Assembly (NCBI GenBank): GCA_913061145.1
Contig: CAJXUQ010000012.1
Coordinates: forward strand, 1 to 64,000
Direction: 5' to 3'
From: an uncultured Haliea sp.
GTDB taxonomy: Bacteria > Pseudomonadota > Gammaproteobacteria > Pseudomonadales > Halieaceae
Length of the DNA stretch: 64,000 bases
The notes below the pieces were generated by a model. The model did not search any database, had not been told where the DNA came from, and saw only the letters and a list, made by a program, of their open reading frames with translations. Shown here piece by piece: positions 1 to 8,344 of the stretch. Every line of letters begins with the position of its first letter. Positions within the stretch are counted from its first letter, which is position 1. Both the position numbers and the translations under genes were made by a program.

Positions 1-48
1 CGAGATTTCTGCCTGTCTCGTGGGCTCGGAGATGTGTATAAGAGACAG
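1..48. other. Illumina Nextera adapter (non-genomic contig end)
   Basis: Positions 15-48 match the 34-base Nextera read-2 transposase adapter, ending in the mosaic end AGATGTGTATAAGAGACAG at 30-48. Positions 1-6 (CGAGAT) are the end of the P7 flow-cell primer, and 7-14 (TTCTGCCT) sit exactly where the 8-base i7 index belongs; from memory this is index N703. Genomic sequence therefore begins at about base 49. Open frames reading through here give peptides such as MCIRDR and MYKRQ, well-known products of this contamination, and should not be annotated as genes. Confidence 0.97.
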
Positions 49-78
49 GCCCCCCTTCTTGTCAATCAGCCACTCGAT

Positions 79-1341
79 TCACCGATACACAGGAAACCGC
101 GCACAGATGTCCAGCACCTTGGCCTTCACATCAGCAATCGCCGCATCCGCGGAACCCTGCTCCAGCGCCTCCAGCACATCGCACATCCAACCCGCCAGCT
201 GCACAGTTTCCGCCTCCTTGAAGCCGCGGGTGGTGATGGCCGGCGTGCCCACCCGCAGGCCGGAGGTGATAAATGGCGAGCGCGGATCGTTGGGTACCGC
301 GTTCTTGTTCACCGTGATGTTCGCGTTGCCCAGGGCCTCATCGGCATCCTTGCCCGTGTAGGGCTTGCCGATGAGGTCAACCAGCATCAGGTGGTTGTCG
401 GTGCCCCCGGATACGATATTGATGCCGCGATCGATGAAGGTCTTCGCCATCGCCCGGGCGTTGGCCACAACCTGCTTCTGGTAGGCGACAAACTCGGGGC
501 TCTGGGCCTCTTTGAAACTGACGGCTTTGGCCGCAATCACGTGCATCAGCGGGCCGCCCTGGCCGCCGGGGAAGACGGCGGACTGGAACTTCTTCTCCAG
601 CTCTTCGTTGGCGCGCGCCAGAATGATGCCGCCGCGCGGACCGCGCAGGGTTTTGTGGGTCGTGGAGGTGACTACATCGGCATGGGGAACCGGGTTGGGG
701 TAAACCCCGGCGGCCACCAGACCAGCGACGTGTGCCATGTCCACCAGCAGGTAGGCGCCCACCTTGTCAGCTATTTCGCGAAACCGTGCCCAGTCCATGA
801 CACGAGAGTAGGCGGAGAAACCGGCCACGATCATCTTTGGCTTGTGCTCCAGCGCCAGCGCCTCAACCTGGTCATAGTCCACCTCGCCGGTGCTCGCCTT
901 GAGGCCGTACTGCACCGCGTTGTACATCTTGCCGGAAAAATTGGGTTTGGCACCGTGTGTCAGGTGACCGCCGTCGGCGAGGCTCATGCCCAGTACCGTG
1001 TCGCCGGCCTGGCACAGGGCCTGGTAGACCGCGGAGTTGGCCTGGGAGCCGGAGTGCGGCTGCACGTTGGCGTAGTCCGCCCCGAACAGGGCCTTGGCGC
1101 GGTCAATCGCCAGTTGCTCGGCCTTGTCGACGTACTCGCAGCCACCGTAGTAGCGCTTGCCGGGATAACCCTCGGCGTACTTGTTGGTGAGCACGGTGCC
1201 CTGGGCCTGCATCACGCGCGGGCTGGTGTAGTTTTCCGAGGCGATGAGCTCGATATGCTCTTCCTGGCGACGCTCTTCCTCCTTGATGGCGGCGAAAATC
1301 TCGTCGTCAAATCCCTCAATGGTCATGCGCTGGTCAAACAT
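79..1341 (-). CDS. glyA: Serine hydroxymethyltransferase
   Basis: PLP enzyme that interconverts serine and glycine while charging tetrahydrofolate with a one-carbon unit; cytosolic, active as a dimer. The 420-residue product is full length for the family. The PLP-binding lysine is K230 in the motif [13 protein letters not shown], and ASENYTS (about 34-40) and HSGSQAN (96-102) are the usual substrate and cofactor segments. I chose the ATG at 1341 ([10 protein letters not shown]) because AGGGGA lies just upstream; the frame stays open for another 25 codons but those residues do not look like SHMT. The gene ends 31 bases after the adapter, so the contig end cuts just past its stop. It is divergent from ugd. 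Confidence 0.97.
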   Translation of the reverse strand: MFDQRMTIEGFDDEIFAAIKEEERRQEEHIELIASENYTSPRVMQAQGTVLTNKYAEGYPGKRYYGGCEYVDKAEQLAIDRAKALFGADYANVQPHSGSQANSAVYQALCQAGDTVLGMSLADGGHLTHGAKPNFSGKMYNAVQYGLKASTGEVDYDQVEALALEHKPKMIVAGFSAYSRVMDWARFREIADKVGAYLLVDMAHVAGLVAAGVYPNPVPHADVVTSTTHKTLRGPRGGIILARANEELEKKFQSAVFPGGQGGPLMHVIAAKAVSFKEAQSPEFVAYQKQVVANARAMAKTFIDRGINIVSGGTDNHLMLVDLIGKPYTGKDADEALGNANITVNKNAVPNDPRSPFITSGLRVGTPAITTRGFKEAETVQLAGWMCDVLEALEQGSADAAIADVKAKVLDICARFPVYR

Positions 1342-1460
1342 CGGTGTCCCCTGGCAGGCGGGGCCGCGGTGGCCCGTGAAAAGAGCGCAGCATTTTACCC
1401 AAATTCGGCCCGGCATATAAGTGGCGAGTCACCCGGAGGGGATTCCTGTATTATTTCTGT

Positions 1461-1480
1461 CACTGTTATGACATACAGTG
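1461..1480. promoter_or_regulatory. Inverted repeat in the glyA-ugd divergent region
   Basis: CACTGT and ACAGTG form a 6-base inverted repeat separated by 8 bases, in the 182-base region between two divergent genes and 44 bases before the ugd start. The size and position suit a dimeric regulator operator. No consensus for a named regulator is recognised, so the role is inferred from position only. Confidence 0.3.
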
Positions 1481-1523
1481 GGCAGCCATCAGTAAACGGC
1501 GATACAGGAACCCCCGGAAATCG

Positions 1524-2867
1524 ATGAATATCAGCATATTTGGCAGCGGCTACGTGGGCCTTGTACAGGCAGCGATTTTTGCGGATGTGGGCCACAGGGT
1601 GATCTGCATGGATATCGACGCTGCGCGCGTGGACCGCTTGCGCGAGGGCGATGTACCGTTCTACGAGCCGGGCCTGTCGCAGCTTATCCGCAACGGTATC
1701 GGCAGCGGACTGCTGTCATTCACCACGGATGCGAAAGAGGCCGTGCAGGCCGGCGACTATCTGTTCGTTTGCGTCGGCACGCCTGCCGGTAGCGATGGCT
1801 CCGCCGACCTCACTTATGTGATGCAGGTGGCGGACTCCATCGCCCGCTACATGACCAGCCGCAAGGTGGTGATCACCAAATCAACTGTGCCGGTAGGCAC
1901 GACCGACAGGATTCATCGGCATATCCTGGACGCGCTGCATAAACAGGGCCGCTCGATTGCCGTCGAGGCCGCCTCCAACCCGGAGTTCCTCAAGGAGGGC
2001 TCCGCGGTCGCCGACTGCCAGAGCCCCGACCGCATCATTATCGGCACCGAGTCCCCCCGCGTGCTGGAAGAGCTGCGGCGCATGTACCAGGCATTCAACC
2101 GCAATCACGAAAAAGTGATGCATATGGATCCGCGCAGCGCGGAGATGACCAAACTGGCCGCCAATGCCATGCTCGCCACCAAGATCAGTTTCATGAATGA
2201 AATGGCCGCCATTGCGGAGGCGGTGGGCGCCGACATCGAGCTGGTCCGGCGCGGCATGGGTTCGGACCCGCGCATTGGCTACCAGTTCATCTACCCCGGT
2301 TGCGGCTACGGCGGCTCCTGTTTCCCCAAGGATGTGCGCGCGCTCAAGCACCTGGCAGAGCAGCATGGACACCGCGCGGGCATTCTCACTGCCGTACACG
2401 ACACCAACCAGCGGCAGAAAAACAAGCTGGCAGAGCGCGTCATGGAGCGGCTCGGTGCCGACCTCAGCGGCAAGACCATCGCGGTATGGGGACTGTCGTT
2501 CAAACCCAACACCGACGACATGCGCGAGGCCCCCAGCCGCTACCTGATCGAGGGCATCTGGTCCTGTGGCGGTCGCGTACAGGCCTTTGACCCACAGGCC
2601 ATGCAGGCCTGCCGCGACATCTACGGCGAACGCGATGAACTGGTACTGTGTGCGCACAAGGAAGATGCCCTGAAAGGCGCTGATGCGCTGGTAATCTGCA
2701 CCGAGTGGAAGGCCTTCTGGTCACCCGATTTCGAGCTGATCAAGCGCGAGCTCAGCACGCCACTGATTTTTGACGGCCGCAACCTGTATAACCCGGCACA
2801 AATGGAAGAGCTGGACATCGAATACTACGGCATCGGCCGCGGCCGCTCACTGGCCAGGCCGGCGTGA
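1524..2867 (+). CDS. ugd: UDP-glucose 6-dehydrogenase (UDP-glucose/GDP-mannose dehydrogenase family)
   Basis: Oxidises UDP-glucose to UDP-glucuronate with two NAD+, supplying uronic acid for exopolysaccharide or lipid A/LPS decoration; cytosolic. The 447-residue product has the N-terminal Rossmann motif FGSGYVG (6-12), the NPEFLKEGSA segment (152-161) and the catalytic cysteine C266 in GCGYGGSCFPKD, followed by the C-terminal UDP-binding domain. All catalytic elements are intact. AGGAA lies about 12 bases before the ATG. The TGA overlaps the GTG start of the next gene by four bases (GTGA), so the two are probably translationally coupled, although no functional link is obvious. GDP-mannose dehydrogenase is the main alternative, but the sequence looks more like Ugd. 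Confidence 0.93.
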   Translation: MNISIFGSGYVGLVQAAIFADVGHRVICMDIDAARVDRLREGDVPFYEPGLSQLIRNGIGSGLLSFTTDAKEAVQAGDYLFVCVGTPAGSDGSADLTYVMQVADSIARYMTSRKVVITKSTVPVGTTDRIHRHILDALHKQGRSIAVEAASNPEFLKEGSAVADCQSPDRIIIGTESPRVLEELRRMYQAFNRNHEKVMHMDPRSAEMTKLAANAMLATKISFMNEMAAIAEAVGADIELVRRGMGSDPRIGYQFIYPGCGYGGSCFPKDVRALKHLAEQHGHRAGILTAVHDTNQRQKNKLAERVMERLGADLSGKTIAVWGLSFKPNTDDMREAPSRYLIEGIWSCGGRVQAFDPQAMQACRDIYGERDELVLCAHKEDALKGADALVICTEWKAFWSPDFELIKRELSTPLIFDGRNLYNPAQMEELDIEYYGIGRGRSLARPA

Positions 2868-3310
2868 ACGGGCAGGTCACCCTGGGATGGCGGGAGTGGC
2901 TGGGGCTGCCAGAGCTCGGCATTGCCCACATCAAGGCCAAGATCGACACCGGCGCGCGCACCAGTGCCCTGCATGCCTTCTACGTTGAGCCATTTGAACG
3001 GGATGGTGAGCTGTGGGTGCGTTTTGGCATCCACCCGCGCCAGGGCGACACTGAACAGGTGGTGGACTGCGAAGCACGGGTTGTGGACCAGCGCCAGGTC
3101 ACCGACTCGGGCGGTCACCGGGAAAACCGCTACGTCATCCAGACTCTGATCGAGCTCGGTGGCGAGCGCATCGAGGCGGAAATCACACTCACCGACCGGG
3201 AGAACATGCGCTTTCGCATGCTGCTGGGCCGCACCGCCATGCGTGGCCGCTGCCTCGTCGACCCCGGCCAGTCCTACCTGCTCGGCAGGCGGGCACGCAC
3301 GCAGGATTAA
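2864..3310 (+). CDS. rimB: RimB-like retropepsin (ATP-dependent zinc protease family)
   Basis: 148-residue member of the small retropepsin-like family annotated as ATP-dependent zinc protease; in Pseudomonas, RimB acts with RimK and RimA in adding and removing glutamates on ribosomal protein S6. The aspartic-protease signature IDTGARTSAL is at 27-36, with the presumed catalytic D28, and LGRTAM near residue 125 matches the second conserved strand. It starts with GTG, overlapping the ugd stop. In many gammaproteobacteria rimK lies between this gene and an M14 desuccinylase-like gene; here the next gene follows after 6 bases and no rimK is present in the window. Confidence 0.8.
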   Translation: MNGQVTLGWREWLGLPELGIAHIKAKIDTGARTSALHAFYVEPFERDGELWVRFGIHPRQGDTEQVVDCEARVVDQRQVTDSGGHRENRYVIQTLIELGGERIEAEITLTDRENMRFRMLLGRTAMRGRCLVDPGQSYLLGRRARTQD

Positions 3311-3316
3311 CGGCAG

Positions 3317-4372
3317 ATGCCGGCAAACGGCAAGGTACTGGACATAGGCGGCCAGCGGGTTCAGCCCGGCGAACGCAAGGTGATCGACATCCCCGTCGCG
3401 CCCACCTACACCCGCGACAACCTGTCCATCAGCGTGCAAGTCGTGCGCGGCAGGCGACCCGGGCCGGTGATGTTCGTCTGTGCCGCGGTACACGGTGACG
3501 AAATCAACGGTGTGGAAATCATCCGCCGTATTCTCAAGGATCCGCATCTGGACCGGCTGCGCGGCACCCTGATCGCGATTCCCATCGTCAACGTGTACGG
3601 TTTTATCAACCACACGCGCTACCTGCCTGATGGCCGCGACCTCAACCGCTCATTCCCGGGCTCTGCGCGCGGCTCGCTGACCGGCCGCATTGCACACACC
3701 TTTCTGCAGGAGATTGTGGCGCACTGCACCCATGGCATCGACCTGCACACTGGTGCACGCCACCGCAGCAACTTCCCGCAGATCCGCGCCAACCTGGAGG
3801 ATCCTGCGGTGCTGGGCATGACCGAGGCGTTCGGCGCGCCCATCGCCATTGATGCCAAGATACGCGATGGCTCCCTGCGCCAGGCCGCGGGCGATCTCGG
3901 CGTACCCGTGCTGCTCTACGAGTCCTGCGAGGCACTGCGTTTTGACGAGATCTATATCCGCGCGGGGGTTAAGGGGGTACTTAACGTGATGCGCCATATC
4001 GGCATGCTGCGCCGCTCACGTGCGCGCACCCGGCCGCCGACCATCAGCCGTAACACGCGCTGGCTGCGCGCTCCTGAGAGCGGCATCCTCCGCGTGCTGG
4101 TGCCGCTGGGCGCAGAGGTGCAACAGGGACAGACCATTGGGTTTATTGCCGACCCCATGGGGACCAGTGAAACGGACGTGGTGGCGGACATCCACGGGAT
4201 CGTCATCGGCCGCACCAATCTGCCCCTCGCTTATGAGGGCGACGCGCTGTTCCACATTGCGGAGATCAGTGACAAGGCCAACTGGGAGGTGGATGAGTTC
4301 CACGAGGCGCACGAGCCGGATGCGTCGGAGCTGGACCCGGAGGATTTGAGTTCGGCGCCGATTGCGGATTGA
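3317..4372 (+). CDS. Succinylglutamate desuccinylase/aspartoacylase family zinc hydrolase (M14-like)
   Basis: 351-residue zinc carboxypeptidase-fold amidohydrolase. The zinc ligands are visible as H59 and E62 in VHGDE and H144 in IDLHTG, and DLNRSFPG (108-115) carries the substrate-binding Asn-Arg. The C-terminal region (about 255-315) resembles the short beta-barrel of the AstE/aspartoacylase group, and the tail is acidic. It follows the rimB-like gene by 6 bases and is clearly in the same operon. Homologues sit in rimK clusters and may act on N-acylated or glutamylated amino acids; the substrate cannot be read from the sequence. It is not part of an arginine-succinylation (ast) operon. Confidence 0.8.
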   Translation: MPANGKVLDIGGQRVQPGERKVIDIPVAPTYTRDNLSISVQVVRGRRPGPVMFVCAAVHGDEINGVEIIRRILKDPHLDRLRGTLIAIPIVNVYGFINHTRYLPDGRDLNRSFPGSARGSLTGRIAHTFLQEIVAHCTHGIDLHTGARHRSNFPQIRANLEDPAVLGMTEAFGAPIAIDAKIRDGSLRQAAGDLGVPVLLYESCEALRFDEIYIRAGVKGVLNVMRHIGMLRRSRARTRPPTISRNTRWLRAPESGILRVLVPLGAEVQQGQTIGFIADPMGTSETDVVADIHGIVIGRTNLPLAYEGDALFHIAEISDKANWEVDEFHEAHEPDASELDPEDLSSAPIAD

Positions 4373-4465
4373 CGGAGTTGGTGCCTTCGTTCGGGACCGG
4401 CCGGGGCGACGGTGGGGGCGATTCGAGGCGCGCTCAAGCCCATCGCTTACTGCTGAGGCTGCGGG

Positions 4466-4556
4466 CGGTGCAGGGCTGCCGAGACTGTCCGAGACAGGAT
4501 GTCGAGGTCAAGCGAGCCATGGATGGCCTTGAGCGTGTCCCGGCAGCCCTGCACCG
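4466..4556. repeat. 91-bp multi-hairpin inverted repeat
   Basis: The outer arms, 4466-4481 (CGGTGCAGGGCTGCCG) and 4541-4556, are perfect 16-base reverse complements. The 59-base interior folds again: CTGTC/GACAG at 4485-4489 and 4493-4497, then TCAAG/CTTGA (4508-4512, 4528-4532) enclosing GCCAT/ATGGC (4516-4520, 4523-4527). The whole can form a cruciform with two inner stems. There is no T-tract, so it is not a simple terminator. It could be a palindromic mobile repeat (REP/MITE-like) or a structured RNA. I did not recognise a second copy in the window. Confidence 0.75.
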
Positions 4557-4610
4557 TTCGCGGCCGGCACCTGAACGGAGCTCTGATACCTGAACGCACA
4601 AAGCACGGCA

Positions 4611-4639
4611 CTGAACCCAGCCCCGATTCCTGCTAGAAT
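4611..4639 (+). promoter_or_regulatory. Probable sigma70 promoter of ettA
   Basis: An extended -10 element, TGC followed by TAGAAT at 4634-4639, lies 17 bases after the weak -35 CTGAAC (4611-4616). A transcript starting near 4646 would have a leader of about 30 bases before ettA. Confidence 0.55.
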
Positions 4640-4676
4640 CCGCCCACATTTTTACCACCACAGGCAACGCATACAG

Positions 4677-6341
4677 ATGGCCCAGTACGTCTACACCATG
4701 AACCGCGTCGGCAAGGTTGTGCCGCCGAAAAAGAAAATTCTCGAGGATATCTCCCTGTCCTTCTTCCCGGGTGCCAAAATCGGCGTGCTCGGCCTGAACG
4801 GCTCGGGCAAGTCGACGCTGCTGCGCATCATGGCCGGGATAGACACGGATATCCTCGGCGAAGCACGGCCACAGCCCGGCATCAAAATCGGGTATCTGCC
4901 GCAGGAGCCGCAGCTCAACCCCGAGAAGGATGTGCGCGGCAATGTCGAGGAGGGCCTGCAGGAAGCGGTCGATGCGCTGGCGGGGCTGGAAAAGGTGTAT
5001 GCGGCCTACGCCGAGCCGGATGCGGATTTCGACGCGCTGGCAAAGGAGCAGGCGCGGCTGGAAGACATTATCCAGGCCACCGACGCCCACAACCTTGATC
5101 ACAAGCTGGAAGTGGCGGCGGATGCGCTGCGCCTGCCGCCCTGGGATGCGGACGTGACCAAGCTGTCCGGCGGTGAGCGGCGCCGTGTGGCACTCTGTCG
5201 CCTGCTGCTGTCCGCGCCCGACATGCTGTTGCTGGACGAGCCAACCAACCACCTGGACGCAGAGAGCGTTGCCTGGCTGGAAAAATTTCTGCACGACTTC
5301 CCGGGGACCGTGGTCGCCATTACCCACGACCGCTATTTCCTCGACAACGCCGCCGGCTGGATTCTGGAGCTGGACCGGGGTCGCGGCATCCCTTACGAGG
5401 GGAACTACTCGGATTGGCTGGCCGCCAAGGAAGCCCGCCTGGAACAGGAGAAGCGGCAGGAGGCCTCGCACCAGAAGGCCATCAAGGCCGAGCTGGAGTG
5501 GGTGCGCAGCAACCCGAAGGGTCGCCAGGCCAAGAGCAAGGCGCGCCTGCAGCGTTATGAGGAGCTGCAATCACAGGAGTTCCAGGCCCGCAACGAGACC
5601 AATGAGATCTACATTCCGCCGGGGCCGCGCCTCGGTGACAATGTGGTTGAGGTGACCAACCTCAAAAAAACCTACGGCGAGCGGCTGCTGTTCGACAACA
5701 TCAGTTTCACCGTACCCAAGGGCAGCATTGTCGGCATCATCGGTGCCAACGGCATGGGTAAATCCACACTGTTCCGCATTCTCATGGGCGAAGAGCAACC
5801 GGACGGCGGTGAAGTGAAGGTCGGGGAGACGGTGAAGCTGGGCTATGTCGACCAGTCCCGCGACGACCTGGACGGCAGCAAGACGGTCTGGGAGCAGGTG
5901 TCGGGCGGGCAGGACGTGATCCGCATCGGCAATTACGAGGTGAATTCCCGCTCTTACCTCGGGCGCTTCAACTTCAAGGGCTCGGACCAGCAGAAGTTCG
6001 TCAAGGACCTGTCTGGCGGCGAACGCAACCGGCTGCACCTGGCCAACCTGCTGAAGCAGGGCGCCAACGTACTGCTGCTCGACGAGCCGACCAACGACCT
6101 GGACGTGGAAACCCTGCGCGCATTGGAAGAAGCGCTGCTGACCTTCCCCGGCAGCGCCCTGGTGATTTCCCACGACCGCTGGTTCCTGGACCGCATCGCA
6201 ACGCACATCCTGGCCTACGAAGATGATGGCAACGTGGTGTTCCACGAGGGCAACTTCACCGAGTATGAGGAAGACCGCAAAGCCCGCCTCGGTGCCGCCG
6301 CGGCACAGCCTCATCGGGTGAAGTACCGCAAACTGAAGTGA
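4677..6341 (+). CDS. ettA: Energy-dependent translational throttle protein (ABC-F ATPase)
   Basis: Ribosome-binding ABC-F ATPase that senses the ATP/ADP ratio at the E site and gates the first elongation step; no membrane domain. The 554-residue product has two ABC cassettes: Walker A GLNGSGKST (39-47), signature LSGGERRRV and Walker B LLLDEPTNHLD in the first; GANGMGKST, LSGGERNRL and LLLDEPTNDLD in the second. The linker between them (about 240-310) is charged and helical, as expected for the P-site interaction motif. Length and the start MAQYVYTMNRVGKVVPPKK agree with EttA of E. coli. It appears to be transcribed alone from the extended -10 promoter upstream. Confidence 0.96.
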   Translation: MAQYVYTMNRVGKVVPPKKKILEDISLSFFPGAKIGVLGLNGSGKSTLLRIMAGIDTDILGEARPQPGIKIGYLPQEPQLNPEKDVRGNVEEGLQEAVDALAGLEKVYAAYAEPDADFDALAKEQARLEDIIQATDAHNLDHKLEVAADALRLPPWDADVTKLSGGERRRVALCRLLLSAPDMLLLDEPTNHLDAESVAWLEKFLHDFPGTVVAITHDRYFLDNAAGWILELDRGRGIPYEGNYSDWLAAKEARLEQEKRQEASHQKAIKAELEWVRSNPKGRQAKSKARLQRYEELQSQEFQARNETNEIYIPPGPRLGDNVVEVTNLKKTYGERLLFDNISFTVPKGSIVGIIGANGMGKSTLFRILMGEEQPDGGEVKVGETVKLGYVDQSRDDLDGSKTVWEQVSGGQDVIRIGNYEVNSRSYLGRFNFKGSDQQKFVKDLSGGERNRLHLANLLKQGANVLLLDEPTNDLDVETLRALEEALLTFPGSALVISHDRWFLDRIATHILAYEDDGNVVFHEGNFTEYEEDRKARLGAAAAQPHRVKYRKLK

Positions 6342-6363
6342 CCGCGGGCACCACCATGACCCG

Positions 6364-6399
6364 CCCGCTGCGCCGGCCTCGCAATGGGCCCGCAGCGGG
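6364..6399 (+). other. GC-rich hairpin after ettA
   Basis: CCCGCTGCG (6364-6372) pairs perfectly with CGCAGCGGG (6391-6399), and the loop holds a further GGCC/GGCC pairing. It starts 22 bases after the ettA stop. No run of T follows, so at best it is a weak or Rho-assisted terminator or an mRNA-stabilising hairpin. Confidence 0.4.
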
Positions 6400-6437
6400 G
6401 CTATGATTTATCCAATTTGATCCGCACGAGACCAGGC

Positions 6438-6824
6438 ATGACCGACTCCCCTATCGAACGCCGAGCCTACACCCGCGTCGCTATCGACCTTCCCGTCGAG
6501 GTGCAACAGGGCGGCAGCAGCTGGCACCAGCGCCTCATCGACATTTCCCTGGGCGGTGCCGCCACGGATCAGCCGGATGTCTGGGACGCACAATACAACG
6601 AGCCCTTTACGCTGCTGATCGACACTGGCCAGGCAGAACCGCTGGAGTTGTATGCCTACCTGCAACATGTGGAAGCCGGGCGCCTGGGTTTCAAGGTTGA
6701 CCACGTCGACCGGGAGAATATAGACCCGCTGCGGCGCCTGCTGGCCGCCCACATGAGCAACCCCGACGTGCTGGACACGGAACTGCGCCAGCTTGAGGAA
6801 GAGGCCGAAGACGAGGACGATTGA
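6438..6824 (+). CDS. PilZ-domain protein (predicted cyclic-di-GMP receptor)
   Basis: 128-residue protein made of a single PilZ domain. The two c-di-GMP contact motifs are visible: RRAYTRV near the N-terminus (RxxxR) and DISLGGA about 30 residues later (D/NxSxxG). The last 15 residues are almost all acidic (EEEAEDEDD). I start at the ATG at 6438 (MTDSPIERR), because the PilZ signature begins a few residues later; an upstream in-frame start would add 18 unconserved residues. The partner process, such as motility or exopolysaccharide, cannot be told from the neighbours. It converges on radA with a 24-base gap. Confidence 0.85.
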   Translation: MTDSPIERRAYTRVAIDLPVEVQQGGSSWHQRLIDISLGGAATDQPDVWDAQYNEPFTLLIDTGQAEPLELYAYLQHVEAGRLGFKVDHVDRENIDPLRRLLAAHMSNPDVLDTELRQLEEEAEDEDD

Positions 6825-6848
6825 GATATCGGTCCCTCGTCGCCGAGA

Positions 6849-8228
6849 TCACTCGACGGCGGCGAGGGCCTCTTCCAGCCGCGACACCGCGATCACCTGC
6901 ATGCCGCGAATCTCGCCGCGCGGCGCATTGGCCTTGGGCACTATCGCCCGCCGGAATCCGTGTTTCGCCGCCTCCGAGAGGCGCTCCTGACCGCTGGGCA
7001 CCGGGCGAATCTCACCAGACAGGCCCACTTCCCCAAAGATCACCATGTCGCGCGGAAGCTGCCGGTCGCGGAAGCTGGAAACGATGGCCAGCAACAGGGC
7101 GAGGTCGGCACTGGTTTCCAGTACTTTCACGCCGCCAACCACGTTGGCAAACACATCCTGGTCGCCCACCTGCAGCCCACCGTGTCGATGCAGCACCGCC
7201 AGCAGCATGGCGAGACGGTTCTGCTCCAGACCCACCGCCACGCGGCGCGGATTGCCCAGCGCGCTGGCATCGACCAGTGCCTGGATTTCCACCAGCAGGG
7301 GTCGCGTGCCCTCCCAGACCACCATCACGGCGCTGCCCGAGGCCGGTTCGCTGCTGCGATCAAGGAAAATGGCCGACGGATTGCGCACCTCCCGCAGGCC
7401 CTGCTCGGTCATGGCAAATACCCCCAGTTCATTCACCGCGCCGAAGCGGTTTTTCTGCCCGCGCAGGGTGCGGAACCGGGAGTCGTGCCCGCCTTCCAGC
7501 AGAATGGAGCAATCGATCATGTGTTCCAGCACCTTGGGCCCGGCCAGTGAGCCGTCCTTGGTGACGTGCCCCACCAGAAACAGCACGGTGCCGGTACGTT
7601 TGGCGAAGCGCGTGAGGAAGGCGGCGCACTCGCGCACCTGGGAAACGCTGCCCGGCGCAGAGCTCAGGTCATCCGAGTGCACGACCTGGATCGAGTCCAC
7701 CACCAGAACGCGTGGACGGTGGGTTTCGGCGGCGGCAATGATGGCTTCGACACTGGTTTCGGCCATCAGTCGCAGACGGTCTGTGGCCAGACCCAGGCGG
7801 CGCGCCCGCATCGCCACCTGCTGCAGGGACTCCTCACCCGTGATGTACAGGGCATCCATGCCCGCGGCCAGGTGGCACATGGTCTGCAGCAGCAGTGTGC
7901 TTTTCCCCGCGCCCGGGTTGCCGCCCACCAGGATGGCGGACCCGGGCACCAGCCCGCCACCCAGCACGCGGTCGAACTCCTCGGCGCCACTGGAGAAACG
8001 CGGCAGCTCGGCGAGGTCGATGTCACCCAGCAGGCGCGCCTCACTGACGCTGCCGGCGAAGCCGCCGCGGGCCTTGCCGCCCCGGGACGCAGCGCCACCC
8101 CCGGTCGGGCCGCCCAGTCGAATCTCCGACAGGGTGTTCCAGGCCCCGCAATCGTTGCACTGACCCTGCCACTTCGCATAGTCCGAGCCACACTCGTTGC
8201 ACACGAACGCCGTTTTGCTCTTCGCCAT
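6849..8228 (-). CDS. radA: DNA repair protein RadA (Sms)
   Basis: RecA-like ATPase/helicase that drives branch migration of recombination intermediates. The 459-residue product has the N-terminal C4 zinc finger (C10, C13, C24, C27 in CNECGSDYAKWQGQCNDCG), Walker A GGNPGAGKST, the RadA-specific KNRFG motif and the C-terminal Lon-protease-like domain (GEVGLSGEIRPV). Length and motifs are complete. It is divergent from the DnaT-like gene, with about 116 bases between the starts that must hold both promoters. Confidence 0.96.
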   Translation of the reverse strand: MAKSKTAFVCNECGSDYAKWQGQCNDCGAWNTLSEIRLGGPTGGGAASRGGKARGGFAGSVSEARLLGDIDLAELPRFSSGAEEFDRVLGGGLVPGSAILVGGNPGAGKSTLLLQTMCHLAAGMDALYITGEESLQQVAMRARRLGLATDRLRLMAETSVEAIIAAAETHRPRVLVVDSIQVVHSDDLSSAPGSVSQVRECAAFLTRFAKRTGTVLFLVGHVTKDGSLAGPKVLEHMIDCSILLEGGHDSRFRTLRGQKNRFGAVNELGVFAMTEQGLREVRNPSAIFLDRSSEPASGSAVMVVWEGTRPLLVEIQALVDASALGNPRRVAVGLEQNRLAMLLAVLHRHGGLQVGDQDVFANVVGGVKVLETSADLALLLAIVSSFRDRQLPRDMVIFGEVGLSGEIRPVPSGQERLSEAAKHGFRRAIVPKANAPRGEIRGMQVIAVSRLEEALAAVE

Positions 8229-8344
8229 GCCCTGCCCTGCTCCTGTCTCATCGGAAAAAATCGGCCACCCTGCTATCAGACGCCGGGTCAGGTCGGTATC
8301 CTAGTGCACACCACCACCACTTGCCCAACACTAACGGACAGTCC

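Larger units (their letters stand above)
4373..4676. other. Gene-free interval with a folded inverted repeat and the ettA promoter
   Basis: 304 bases between the desuccinylase-like gene and ettA. A 74-codon open frame crosses it, but its composition follows the inverted repeat and it resembles no family, so I do not call a gene. Identifiable content is the inverted repeat at 4466-4556 and an extended -10 promoter at 4611-4639. Nothing else is recognised. Confidence 0.7.

Noticed and set aside
20..1527. Plus-strand open frames of 113 and 497 codons starting in the adapter
   Set aside because: They begin with adapter-encoded residues (MCIRDR, MYKRQ) and run antisense to glyA, whose protein is a complete SHMT.
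4369..4593. 74-codon open frame in the gap before ettA
   Set aside because: It reads through the inverted repeat, has no ribosome-binding site and no family resemblance.
6364..6399. Hairpin after ettA as an intrinsic terminator
   Set aside because: The stem is good but no T-tract follows, so it is listed only as a hairpin.
6821..8163. Long plus-strand open frames opposite radA
   Set aside because: High GC keeps antisense frames open; RadA on the minus strand has all its motifs.
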